From Cristatella mucedo (Eukaryota > Bryozoa > Phylactolaemata > Cristatellidae): DNA of 60,000 bases. Location: contig WPIO01000164.1 in NCBI GenBank assembly GCA_009760855.2, forward strand, positions 492,001 through 552,000, given 5' to 3'. Below, piece by piece: positions 23,618 through 33,764 of this stretch (position 1 is its first letter; each line of letters begins with the position of its first letter). Below the pieces are notes generated by a model. The model was given only the letters and a program-made list of their open reading frames with translations, did no database searches and was not told the origin of the DNA. The position numbers were made by a program, and so were the translations under genes.

Positions 23618-23733
23618 GCCATAATAATAATAATAATATAATAATATTGCACTTGATAAAGCGCCCTCAGAGAACTTAATCTCTTTCTAGGCGCTTTACA
23701 TTTGCTGCAAAGTGATACGCAACAGAATAGAAT
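23618..23733 (-). mobile_element. LINE-A tail-only insertion inside a LINE-A ORF (about 117 bp with one duplication)
   Basis: (AAT)n tail, complete hairpin and about 30 bp of UTR inserted in the older copy. The 7-bp sequence AGCCATA flanks it (23617-23623 and 23734-23740). The net added length is a multiple of three, so the host LINE ORF stays open across it. Confidence 0.85.
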
Positions 23734-24358
23734 AGCCATAGAATGAAGAGACCTAAAAGTGAGCGACAAAACCTTGAAGTCAATCCGTTGCCTCACTGGT
23801 AGCCAGTGCAGGTCGGCGAGAAGTGGAGTAATGTGGCAAATGCTACGCTCACGACAGACAAGCCTAGCTGCAGAGTTTTGCACCAGCTGCAATCGCCTGA
23901 TCGCACATGCATGTAGGCCAGTAAGTAGTGAGTTGCAGAAGTCGAGACGGGATTTCACGAATGCATGGACCAACTTCGACGTGGTATCCTTATCTAAAGA
24001 AGCCCGAATTTTAGCAATGTTATGAAGCTGAAAATAGGCAGATTTGACTGTGTAGCTAATGTGGTCCTTCTAACGAGAGGTCACTTTGGAATATGACACC
24101 TAGATTTCGAGCTGATTCAACTGGAGATATGCTGCCAGAGCCAATTTGGAAAGTCAGCCTTTCCAATCTCTGAATTACACTGGGTTTGCCCATAACTGGT
24201 AAGTGTGTTTTATCATCGTTTAGTTTTAGAAAATTTGCTGCCATCCATGTGCGCATGTCATCGATGCATGCAGCAAGTGAGTTGAGAGAATTTGAGGTGC
24301 TCGAAGGCTGGGAGGGATCAAAGCAAAGGTACAACTGAGTGTCATCCGTATAGAAGTG

Positions 24359-24773
24359 TTCGCATCATCAGGTCCTGTGTGGACAATAAATTATCTGTCC
24401 CATTCCTCCGCTTAAAGACAGTTGGCTACAGAAGCTTTAGCTCTTCAGGTCCTAGACTGTGGAACTCGCTTCCACAATTCTTACTCAACGGCATCTACTC
24501 TCCAACTGCCGACTATGGCACATCTTTTTCAGCGGTCCTGAACTGCTACTTATATGCTACTCACTATAGGTGTATGGTTTACCTCAACTGCTCTCCTAAC
24601 TCTGCTATGCTTCCCACTTTCTCTTTGTTGCGTGAGACAAAGTCTCTTGGCTACTGAATGCGTACCGAAAGCCGCTTAGGCTGTGAGTGTGCTATACAAA
24701 ACTCTCCTGCATAACACCCACATGGTCTTTTTGACTTTGTGGAGTTACTGACGGAGACACATTACATACATAC
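24359..24773 (+). mobile_element. LINE-B 3' end inserted into LINE-A, with 5-bp duplication
   Basis: Begins abruptly (5'-truncated) and ends GACGGAGACACATTACATACATAC. AAGTG occurs at both borders (24354-24358 and 24774-24778), and removing the insert restores the LINE-A sequence TAGAAGTGAAA. Confidence 0.9.
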
Positions 24774-24815
24774 AAGTGAAATAGATTGTGCTTGGCAATC
24801 ACATCAGCAAGAAGA

Positions 24816-25425
24816 AGAAGTCACTGGGCCAAGATGTGGCTGGCTATGGATGTGACTGGAAGACTAGTCTGCAAATCGCAGAATTTCGGCCGTGTGTTTC
24901 TCCTGCTAAAACAAGTATCATGGCTGCCAGTCGATCAACGGATACGTAGAGAAAATTTCTTACTGACTTTCAAATCCGGCCACGGCTCAACTTCTCCAAA
25001 CCTAGGTAAACTGATGCACCAGTGTCAGCCTCCTCGTGTCTTCAGGTCCTGCATGGACAATAAATTAGCCGTTTCATTCCTCCACTTAAAGACCGTTGGC
25101 GGCAGAAGCTTGAGCTCTGCAGGTTCTAGGCTGTTGAACTCGCCTCACAATTCTCATGCAACAATAGCTACTCTCCTGCTGCCGAATACGGAAAATTGTT
25201 TTCCAGCGGTACCTGAGCTGCTACTTTCATGTAAATCACTACCTCTACTGCTCTCCTGACTATGCTTCCCACTTGCTTTGCTTAGCGAGATGAAGTCAGC
25301 TGGCTACCAAATGTATACCAATAGCCGCTTAGGATAACAGTGGGCTAAACAACACTCTCCATCGTAACACCATCGTGGTCTTTAGTACTATGCTGAGTTA
25401 CAGACGGGGATAAATTGCATTACGC
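24816..25425 (+). mobile_element. LINE-B copy, 3' half
   Basis: Thumb (VTGRLVCKSQNFGRVFLLLK, SWLPVDQRIRRENFLLTF) through C-terminal block (SFLHLKTVGGRSLSSAGSRL) and 3' UTR to GATAAATTGCATTAC. Frame broken several times. Confidence 0.85.
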
Positions 25426-25429
25426 TGAA

Positions 25430-25560
25430 TCTATCCAAGCCCTTCAGTATGTAATATTCTCTTAACTCCTTTGCTGCATGTATTGATGACATTAACACAT
25501 GGATGGCAGCAAAGTTTCCAAACTTGAAAGACGGTAAACCGAACTTACTTGTTTTGGGCT
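25430..25560 (+). mobile_element. LINE-A fragment, thumb
   Basis: GCATGTATTGATGACATTAA and ATGGATGGCAGCAAAG match the LINE-A CIDDI.TWMAA block. Confidence 0.7.
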
Positions 25561-25699
25561 GCCGAAGAAGTCCTGCACCCTCCGTCGATCTCTCTCACAG
25601 ATTCTCTCTCGATATTTAATTTTTCTATTGCTGTAAGTTAGGTAGCACTGACACTGGCTACTGATTAGTACGGAAGTGAGAATACCTCATCTTGGGTAG

Positions 25700-26145
25700 C
25701 AAGCTCTCAGCCTATTTAAAGTTCGCACGGAAACAAATCTAGAAGTTTACAAATACCTGGTACAAACTCAAACTATTTGGAGACCCTGCATTTAGTTCGC
25801 ATGCTCCCAAAGCCTTGAACACACTCTAGACTTGGCGTCACAGCATCCCTGATCTGACCACATTTCAAAAGAACTTAAAACAGCACCTATTTAGGGCAGT
25901 ATTAAGTAGGTCCGTGTGATTCACATTTTGGTGCTTAAGCATGCTGACACTGTGCATGTTGCCACTACCCACACTTGCATGCTAACCTTATTCATTTCAT
26001 CCCTAACCATATTATTTATGTTGTTTATCAAGCACGATATTACTCACCATTCAATGGCGTTTCCCTTTGCAGCAAATTTAAAGTGCCTATTGAGAGATTG
26101 AGTTCTCTGAGGGCGCTTTACCAAGTAAATTATCATTATTATAAA
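25700..26145 (+). mobile_element. LINE-A copy, C-terminus and 3' end
   Basis: Degraded ORF2 end, 3' UTR (25915-26075) and hairpin at 26080-26125. Confidence 0.8.
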
Positions 26146-26233
26146 GCTATTGCTAAGCCTCTAAATTACTCCAGCGTGCCAAAAACAATAGCACTGTGAA
26201 AATTAAAGTTTGATTGCTTTACATACTATTTAC

Positions 26234-26496
26234 CTCCATGGAGCAGTTCCTTCGTCAGACTGTCTGTCCGAGTCCTGAATATTAATTTTCCAGAGAGCAT
26301 CTGCATTGGCAGAACATACGACAATTGATTCACCAATAGGGGAATTTCCTGTAAAACAGAGATCTTGAAAGCCTTGTTGTGCTGGCAATTTATTTAATCC
26401 AACTCGTGGTACATATGTCACTCTCCCGTTGGTTTTTATCGAATCATCATAGATATGCATGCCGGTAAAGTGACGAGCATGGCTAACTGATTTGGC
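26234..26496 (-). CDS. Orphan exon, weakly similar to receptor exon 10 (paralogue or alternative end)
   Basis: A 263-nt open segment with a good acceptor (TTGCATTTTAG) and donor (AG|GTAAATAG), phase 0 at the start and 2 at the end. It reads AKSVSHARHFTGMHIYDDS then LNKLPAQQGFQDLCFTGN and ends GTAPWR. Receptor exon 10 also starts in phase 0, has LPAGIPALAERFVASNG in its middle and ends MHPWSR, so the two look distantly related. If spliced to exon 9 the frame is kept (GYQYALW|AKSVSH). It could be an alternative membrane-proximal exon of the same gene or part of a downstream tandem paralogue; I did not find a transmembrane exon to go with it. Confidence 0.45.
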
Positions 26497-26789
26497 CTAA
26501 AATGCAAAAATAATTGATGAAAGTAGATAAGCTAAAGACAAGTTTCATTGAACTACAACTTCTGCGAGTATATTCAATCGCGAGAAAAATATCAGAGGTT
26601 TGAAAGTCAAAAATAATTTGGTGGTCCTTTAGTATATTATTCCTAACTGTTATAAGAGTGTTAAGCTTGCTAATAAAAATTGGAAAGTTTCGGACTTCCT
26701 TGGAAAGCTGGCTGGTATTTTTACAGTTCAATTTATTTATCAAACAGGTCCTGTTACTGTTTTATTGTGTCTTTGTTGTTAGATCCCAG
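26497..26789. other. Unassigned intronic sequence
   Basis: Upstream of the orphan exon at 26234-26496; AT-rich, nothing recognised. Confidence 0.4.
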
Positions 26790-26960
26790 ATGCCATTGAC
26801 TACACTTGCATGGTGACCCTGTACATGTCACGCGTAACCTCTGCAGCTAGGTTTGTCTGCCGTGAGCTTTGCAGTTGCAACATCACACTATTTCTCGCCG
26901 TACTGCAGTGGCTCCCAGTCAAACAACACATCGACTTCAAGGTTGGTTTATTCCACCAGT
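26790..26960 (+). mobile_element. Rearranged LINE-A fragments
   Basis: 3' UTR sequence (GCATGGTGACCCTGTACATG) is followed directly by ORF2 thumb sequence (AARFVCRELCSCNITLFLAV), an order not found in an intact element. Confidence 0.65.
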
Positions 26961-26964
26961 TACG

Positions 26965-27088
26965 GTGTTCGCCCCGACCAAGGTCTAGCTAAGGTCGTGG
27001 GCTTAAGCCCTGCTGCATATATGGAGTTCCTGAATAGAGATTAAGTCATATTGGAATGGTATACAAATAAATCAAATTATCTTAATGT
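26965..27088 (+). mobile_element. tRNA-derived SINE, partial
   Basis: GACCAAGGTCTAGC, then the B-box GGTCGTGGGCTTAAGCCC and the body AATAGAGATTAAG...GGTATACA shared with the copy at 57515-57660. Confidence 0.55.
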
Positions 27089-27573
27089 TTTGCTATTGAC
27101 TTCCAGGTCGTTTCATTATTAGATCTACCTACCTATCAGATCAACTCGCCCACCAGGATAAGCAACATAGCACCCACTTTTCGGAATCTAGCTGCCTACC
27201 TATACGTCGTCCAAATCTCAAATCCTCTGGAGACCAAGCCTTTAGTTCGCATGCTCCCAAAGCCTGGAAGCCACTCTCAACTTCCGTCACAACATCTGAC
27301 TTGACCACATTTAAAAAGAACTTAAAAACACCTATTTAGGACAGCATTTAGTGGGTCCCTGTGATTCGTCCTTGATGTGCTTATGCGTGCTGACACTGTG
27401 CATGCTGCCACTAACCACATTTGCATGCTGACCCTGTGCATGTCACCCCTAACCATGTTGTTCACGTTGTTGATCAAGCATTATAATATTCACCATTCAA
27501 TTGCATTGACCTTTGCAGCAAATGTAAAGCGCCTAGAAAGAGATCGAGTTCTCTGAGGGTGCTTTATTAAGTG

Positions 27574-27603
<30 letters not shown>
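27089..27603 (+). mobile_element. LINE-A copy, C-terminus and complete 3' end
   Basis: ORF2 end (27110-27340), 3' UTR, well-preserved hairpin at 27527-27568 and (ATT)9 at 27576-27603. A good reference copy for the LINE-A 3' terminus. Confidence 0.85.
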
Positions 27604-27604
<1 letters not shown>

Positions 27605-28726
27605 TCCGACATTCAGGATCAAATGTCGCTAAGGCAAGCAGTCAGTTTCTCAGTTGCAGCAGAAGAAGCTTTTTAACCTCTAGTCTGCGAGTGTGTGTAA
27701 AGTCTTTAAGGACTCTTTTAGAAATTAATCTGATGCAAAGACTTATCATTCCTAATATTTGATGCACTGGTTAAATAATTAACTATGAACTTTTCGATTT
27801 CCATTCTACCTCTACCAAGCGCATATGTAAAGGTAGTCTCTTCGGATATATAAGAAATATGTTGGCTACATAGAGCCGGAGCTGATTAATTAGCTCAATA
27901 AACTGCGAGAAAGTCATGAGATGTTGGAGAATATTTCTTTGCTAAATTGCAAACTGTATTCGAAAATGACTTAAAGTGAAAAAAAGAGCATAAAACTCTG
28001 AAAATTATAGAAGTACATGTGGAACGAAACCGGCAAATCTTCTGGTCAAATACATTTAGTAACTCCCTTTATACAAATATTACATTAGCAAACCAAATTC
28101 AATTTTACTTAAATGGCGTACTAAAACTTAAACGTTGTAAATATATTTTTAATTGTTATTACTATAAAGAGTTTGCTTCGTTAGGAATACAGTGAATATA
28201 CGTTAGGAGAGCTGAAATTTTAGGTAGGTGAATTTCAATGCCGTTTACAAGTGGCAATTTGTTTATGCTTAAAACTTATTTGTCTTAAATGATGTTTTTT
28301 AATATTTATAGATACATATGCATTCAAATATATTTCTATAAACCATAAATACCTGAACTGTATACTTATATATTAAATTGACTTTAACGTACATATTTTC
28401 CCATCGGAGCCATTAGTTGAGATGCACGTAGATCATAATATAAAAGGCGTTACGACACTTGGAAATTCAATAAAGTAAGCTTTTCTGTACGAACGGGCCA
28501 CCCGTGAAATACGATAGCAAAGTCAATGCATATCGCTCGAATTACTTTAAATTAAGGATACCAGATTGACGGACATAAAGAAACCACGAACAATTCCAAT
28601 CGTAAGTTGCACTGCAAATCATTCGGTCGCTGTTAAGGCGGACAACAATCGCAATTGCAGTTAATTTTTAAGGAATAGATTTCCTATTTGTCAGGATTTT
28701 TACTTTCACACTAAAATATTGCTTAC
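27604..28726. other. Unassigned AT-rich sequence, putative 3' UTR intron of the receptor gene
   Basis: Follows the donor at 28726. No coding signal recognised. Confidence 0.4.
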
Positions 28727-28742
28727 CAATTGTAGATGCCCT

Positions 28743-28885
28743 TCATTTTTCAGGAGTTCCCTGAGAGTTTCCTTTGCACACACTCGCGGTTGTTGTTGCG
28801 GCTATAATTGCAAAGATAAATAGTGGTATCAGTGAAAGGCCAAATGGAATTGTATCTTGAATTCCCATTCCTGCCAGACTTGAAC
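28743..28885 (-). CDS. Receptor exon 11: transmembrane helix, short tail and stop
   Basis: Starts after GGACTTTCAG. In the phase-1 frame the exon encodes a short stem (SSLAGMGIQDT), a strongly hydrophobic stretch (PFGLSLIPLFIFAIIAA), a 16-residue polar tail (SVCKGNSQGTPEK) and TGA at 28743-28745. The other two frames give no membrane segment. The tail is too short for known signalling motifs. A clear donor (TTG|GTAAGC) follows the stop by 16 nt, so the 3' UTR is probably spliced; with such a short distance nonsense-mediated decay would not be expected. I did not find the poly(A) site. Confidence 0.7.
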
Positions 28886-29239
28886 CTGAAAGTCCATATA
28901 CTTTTTGTAATTCACAAAGCTTATTAAAATGCTATAAATATGTGGTAAACTTGCTCAGTTGGTACTTTAGTACTTTGTACAGAGTTATATCTTTATTACT
29001 TTAATAGATTTGATGTTAGACTAACAAATCCTACTGAATTTAAACTTCGAGAATTCAACTGTATGCCGTTACAATTAATCAAATGTAGATGCTTAAAACA
29101 AGCTTTACACAATTCCGATCACTAATCAACTGGATTTAAAAATCAACTTTTTACGGTTACAAAGGAACCTATTTAGTCGAGTCAAACAATTGTATTTCAT
29201 CGCACTCTGCTGTAACAATAATAACACGTTTGATATATC
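28886..29239. other. Receptor intron sequence, unassigned
   Basis: AT-rich; no feature recognised. Confidence 0.4.
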
Positions 29240-29480
29240 GCCCTTAATAATAATAATAACAACAATTTACTTGATAAAGCGCCATCAGAGAACTCAATCT
29301 CTCTTCAGGTGCTTTATATTTGCTGCAAAAGGAAATGCATCAAACATCTCAGTCATTATTAGGCACTTTACATTGGCTGCAAAGGAAGCTTGATCTAATG
29401 GTTGTTTGCAGCATGATAAATCACAACAAGTATAGCATTTTTAGGTATGACAAGCACAGGGACAGCATGCATCATTCCTA
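29240..29480 (-). mobile_element. LINE-A 3' end with duplicated tail segment
   Basis: (AAT)n and hairpin at 29265-29325, followed by a second partial hairpin arm and UTR (GGCACTTTACATTGGCTGCA) at 29360-29400. Confidence 0.7.
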
Positions 29481-29734
29481 GTAGACTTTACTACAAGCAA
29501 AGACATAAGGATTGATAAAAACGAGTAACTCTTTTGTCATGTATTGACAGTTTTCTGTCAGTGAGTGCATTCGATTCAAGTTTATTCAAAATAAAATAAA
29601 ATTTTCACAAATATGATTTGGCTGACCGTTTAAACTATGAATAATCCATCTCTTTAAAATATCAAGTTAGCACGTCCCAACAGACAAACGCTCCATAGTG
29701 TACGGTGATCTTAAAACGCCTTCGGTAATAAAAA

Positions 29735-30060
29735 TATTATTGCACTTGATAAAGCGCCCTCATAGAACTCAATCTCTTTCTATGTGCTTTATATTTGTTG
29801 CTTAGGAAACACGGTTGAATTGTAAGTGGTATCACGCTTGATAAACACTATGAATAGCATGGTTAGGGGTGCCATGCACAGGGTCAGCATGTCAGTGTGC
29901 TTAGTGCCAGCATGCACAGTGTCTGCATGCATAAGCACATTAAAGACGAATCACATGGACCCATTAATTTCCGCTGTCCTGAATAGATGCGTTTAGAGTT
30001 CTTTTTGAATGTGATCAAGTCAGGGGATGTCGAGAGGCAAGTCTGGAGTGAGTTCATTGT
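29735..30060 (-). mobile_element. LINE-A copy, 5'-truncated
   Basis: Hairpin at 29748-29798, 3' UTR, and the last codons of ORF2 (to about 30055). Confidence 0.8.
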
Positions 30061-31185
30061 GGTTAATTTAGAAAATTTGGAATTCAAGTTTGCGATTGAG
30101 TCCATGACTGAGTTAGCAGCGAAGAGAATTTTCAGATATCGTCTTAGCATAGTGACCTGTTATTCGTGCACATTTCGTCTTAGATTGTGTAGCTATGACA
30201 GGTGCCCTGTCAACAAAATAACGGTGAAACCGTTTAATAGTTTGCGTGTGTACCTAAAACATGCACCTGCTTTGTTATAACTGAGCGCTTAATTTTTCAT
30301 TGAATTATTTGCCATACTCATGAACAGGGATTTTAATAAGCCCATTATTTACTGAGGATATCATCGATCCCTGGCGAACTGAAGAAAATGAGCTAAAGTA
30401 AAAAAACAGAACAATATGTGGGCAGAGACGGTTAGTCTTAGTGATGGTCTGCCTGTCGCTGATTCGTTCTGTGAGACTTAACGTGAGCTCAACTATGCAC
30501 TTCTGTGAGTAATCTTTAGATGCCAAACTGAATTTGCTTGCTATATTTTGTGGAAAAAGCTCTTGCAAGCATTGAGAGTGTATAGATCCGTCCTATGTTC
30601 ATTTATGGTAAACTCTGGGAGGGGAACGGAAGCCCATTGTCACTCGACTGTTTAGGTCTCTGACGTAAATTCATTGCTGTTATTTTTTCCTAAGATTGCG
30701 GAAGCACGTCCAAAAAATAGGCTTCTCGCTGCATGTTATCTTTACTCATTACTTATACAAGTTAATTGCTTACAATTTCTAATGTTTTCTTCCACCTTTT
30801 CTCTTAGTGACTTTCCAATAAACGATTCGATAATATTAAAACTTACCGACTTTGATTGGAACGCTGCAAGGAGTGTCCAAATGGGCATCTTTAGTGTGAA
30901 TTCTGAGTTTGAAGCAGTACACGTGACCCTCTCGGATTGGACCATTGCAGTAAGATTCAGCTGCTTGCAACTCGCAATCCGTCCTAGGCAAACATTTGAA
31001 CGGAGTGGTCATTCTAGTTCCTATGTCATTTGGGCTAGCTAATGCTGTTATGCTTGGAGACACACCTGTTTCCAACCCTCACAACCATAGTGGAGTTCAG
31101 TGAGTAATGGTCCAATGGTTCCAATCGTATGGCAATGTATGGCAACCATATTACAATTTTGGACTCTTTCATCTGTAGCATATAT
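30061..31185. other. Receptor intron sequence, unassigned
   Basis: Open frames on the plus strand (30674-31042) and minus strand (30742-31075) show no domain and no exon-like borders that fit the gene. Confidence 0.35.
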
Positions 31186-31189
31186 ATAT

Positions 31190-31555
31190 ATAACAATAAT
31201 AATAATAATATTAATAATAATAATGCACTTGATAAAGCGCCCTCAGAGAACTTAATCTCTTTCTAGGCGCCTTACATTTGCTGCAAAGGGAAATGCAATT
31301 GAATTGGAAGTAAAATCATGCTTGAAAAACAACCAAAATGAATAATATGGTTAGGGGAGACATGCACAGGGTCAGCATGCAAATGTGGTTAGTGGCAGCA
31401 TGCACAGTGTCAGCACACATAAGCACATGAAAGAAGAATCACAGGGACCCACTAAATGCTGTCCTAAGTAGGTGTGTCTTTAAGTTCCTTTTAAATGTGG
31501 TCAGGTCAGGGGATGTTCTGACGCAGGTCGGGAGGGAGTTCCAGGCTTTGAGGGA
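31190..31555 (-). mobile_element. LINE-A copy, 5'-truncated, low divergence
   Basis: (AAT)n with TATATA prefix, near-consensus hairpin at 31227-31275, 3' UTR and final ORF2 codons, ending where a SINE begins. Confidence 0.85.
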
Positions 31556-31735
31556 TATAATGTGTTAACTTATTTAGCAGCCTCATTTTTATAGAGGCAG
31601 AAGAGCCTTGTCGGCTGTCCCCACCACTAGATGTTTGCCGTAAAGGATATCCCACTCCAGGATTCAAATATGAGACCTAAGGCTTGAAGAGAGAGCACCT
31701 TGCCTTCTGGTTTTTCAGGCGAAAAGTGAAAATTT
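31556..31735 (-). mobile_element. tRNA-derived SINE
   Basis: On the minus strand: AAGGCAAGGTGCTCTCTC (A-box side), AGGTCTCATATTTGAATCC (B-box), then the body GGACAGCCGACAAGGCTCTT and a 3' end AATGAGGCTGCTAAATAAG. The body matches 52970-53135. Confidence 0.65.
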
Positions 31736-32029
31736 ACAAAAATAATACGGTAAACAGAAATATTAATAACAAACTTATTTAACGCTTTAAGAGAGCTAAA
31801 AAATGATTTCGTGGCATGCCAACTCGATAATAGCATCACTGCACTTGTATGGAGAGCCAGCTCAACCAGTGCAAATTAGTATTGACAGATAAAATACCGT
31901 GAGCAACAGGTCACTTATCAAAGTTACTTTAAAATTGCGTAGCAACCAGGAGTTTTGATGTTTCAGTCTGCAGTAAGCATGAGACCAATTGGAGTACAAT
32001 ACAAATTTAAACTTTGCCGATTGGTGTGA

Positions 32030-32380
32030 AGTTAGTGAAACAGAATTCTATAACTGGGCAACTGAAGCCTAAAATCAACAAGCAGCTTTATGAAAAGCAA
32101 TTTCAGGTCTGTTCGAGCTTGCTAAAACCTTTAAATTTGCCACATCACCCACGAAAAAACCTAGTTTCTGAGTTTTACACCAACTGCAAGCGGGCCAAAA
32201 AAATTCGTTTGCAGCGAGTTACAAAGGTCGAGACACAGTGCCACAAAAACGCATGGATCTTATATTTATTATTATTTTCTAATTAACACCAATGTTATGA
32301 TGCCGAAAGAAAATAGCCTCAAATTAGGACCTAGTATGGTCATCTGCTAAAAGATTAATCTTTTAAATCGTCACCCAGAT
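32030..32380 (-). mobile_element. Ancient LINE-A-like ORF2 fragment
   Basis: GAGTTTTACACCAACTGCAA, CGAGTTACAAAGGTCGAGAC and GGTCATCTGCTAAAAGATT follow the same order as the LINE-A thumb on the minus strand, but with much higher divergence than other copies. Confidence 0.5.
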
Positions 32381-32578
32381 GGCTTGCCTAAGCAGTATTA
32401 CATTGTCACCTAGTGCATTTTAGTAACAAGTCTTTTAATTTCGTAGAGTTTGCAACCTCACTCGTGAGAAAAGCACTTCTAGATCTATGTTGAACACTGT
32501 ACGAGCCTTTCTGAAATAGCCTTACCTTGCCCCAACTTGGTAGTGAAGCACTCATCTGGGCATCGTAGGCTGACCTAC

Positions 32579-32879
32579 GGGACCAGGGATGCATGTCCAC
32601 AACGATGATTGAAAATCCGATCAGGGTGCCATTACTGCTTGTAAATACGTTTTTTAAAGCTATATCACAATATTTCTGATCTATGTGTCTCGGTAAAGGA
32701 TGAGGCGTGCCGTTTGAAGCAACAAATCTTTCAGCCAATGCCGGAATTCCTGCAGGTAAGTAAAACAGTGAGTCTGGAGCATTTGTCCGGTTTACCCAGA
32801 TCAGGCAGCTGCTGGAAACATTAGTCCCGTCACATAGAAGACTGTCATATTCTGAAATGTTGGTCGCCGTGGAGGTTAC
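32579..32879 (-). CDS. Receptor exon 10: end of FN3-like module plus glycosylated juxtamembrane region
   Basis: Acceptor TACTATTTCAG, phase 0 start VTSTATNISEYDS, which completes the G strand of the FN3-like module begun in the previous exon (GYQYALW|VTSTATN). The remaining 85 residues contain NIS, NVS, NRT and NGT sequons, three cysteines and a hydrophobic run LIGFSIIVVD, but no family I recognise. The donor is ambiguous: C|GTAGGT (phase 1, used here) or five bases further AG|GTCAGC (phase 2). Either can lead into the transmembrane exon because that exon also has two possible AG acceptors, giving HPWSRSSLAG or HPWSRSLAG. Confidence 0.7.
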
Positions 32880-33039
32880 CTGAAATAGTAAACGTGGGAC
32901 AAATAATTGCTTTGAAGTTGAATGTTATTGTCATCATATAATAGAGATAGTATGATAACCATTCAAAAGAAAACTGATAAACGCACATAACTATTAGTTT
33001 AGTCATCTCGCGCCATAAGTCATCTAAAATTGTTCTAAT

Positions 33040-33395
33040 TCCTCCACTTAAACATGGTTGGCGACAGAAGCTTTAGCTCTGCCAAGCCTAGACTGTGGTA
33101 CTCGCTTCCACAATTCTTACGCAACGACAACTACTCTCCTGCTGCCGACTATTGCTCATTCTTTTCAGCGGTCCTGAGCTGCTACTTCCATGCTACTCAC
33201 TACCTCAACTGGTCTCCTAACTCTGCTATGCTTCCCACTTTCTTTCTGTTGCGTGAGACGAAGTCTTTTGGCTGCCGGATGCGTACCGAGAGTAGCTTAG
33301 GCTGTGAGTGCGCTATACAAAACTCTCCTGCATAAAACCCACACGGTCTTTGTGACTTTGTGGAGTTACAGACGAAGATACATTACATTACATAA
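33040..33395 (+). mobile_element. LINE-B 3' end
   Basis: C-terminal block (VGDRSFSSAKPRLWYSLPQF) and full 3' UTR ending GAAGATACATTACATTACAT, showing the (ATTAC)n tail. Confidence 0.9.
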
Positions 33396-33764
33396 TTTAA
33401 ACGCTAATTAATTTATAATTGTTAGGGCTTGATCTGCATAGACAGTTTTGATGTTCGAATATATTAAAATGAGGCAAGCTAAATGGGGTTTCCGGTAATG
33501 GCTTTACCTTTATTTTCAGAGCATCGTCTAAGCTCATATTAGAACTAACTAACTAGTTTGTTGTGGCACGGCTGTCTATATCGTCAGCCAAATTCTTTGA
33601 AGTTGCCGATTCTTCGAAGCTGTGATCTTTTTATAGGGTGCGATTGGTTAATGGTGAGAAACATTACTTTGTGAGATGTGGAGTTGAAGGTACCTCCAAG
33701 TAAGTGCCTTTTCGTAGCCAGGCCGTTTAAATACTGATTTATACTGTCATTTAGTGTAAAATAT
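33396..33764. other. Receptor intron sequence, unassigned
   Basis: Nothing recognised. Confidence 0.4.

Larger units (their letters stand above)
23140..24815 (-). mobile_element. LINE-A copy, well preserved, carrying two nested insertions
   Basis: Hairpin at 23160-23212, 3' UTR, then an open C-terminal ORF2 (23371-23973) and RT thumb to motif C ([12 protein letters not shown] at 24305-24340). The copy is interrupted at 23618-23733 by another LINE-A tail and at 24359-24773 by a LINE-B; it resumes at 24774 with GATTGTGCTTGGCAATCACA and ends near 24815. Low divergence suggests it is one of the younger copies. Confidence 0.9.

Noticed and set aside
27571-27762. Open frame starting with a poly-Tyr stretch
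   Set aside because: Reading of the (ATT)n tail of a LINE-A copy.
32406-32578. Continuation of receptor exon 10 to the end of its open frame
   Set aside because: No membrane segment or plausible ending; a donor at 32578 or 32573 leads in frame to the transmembrane exon.
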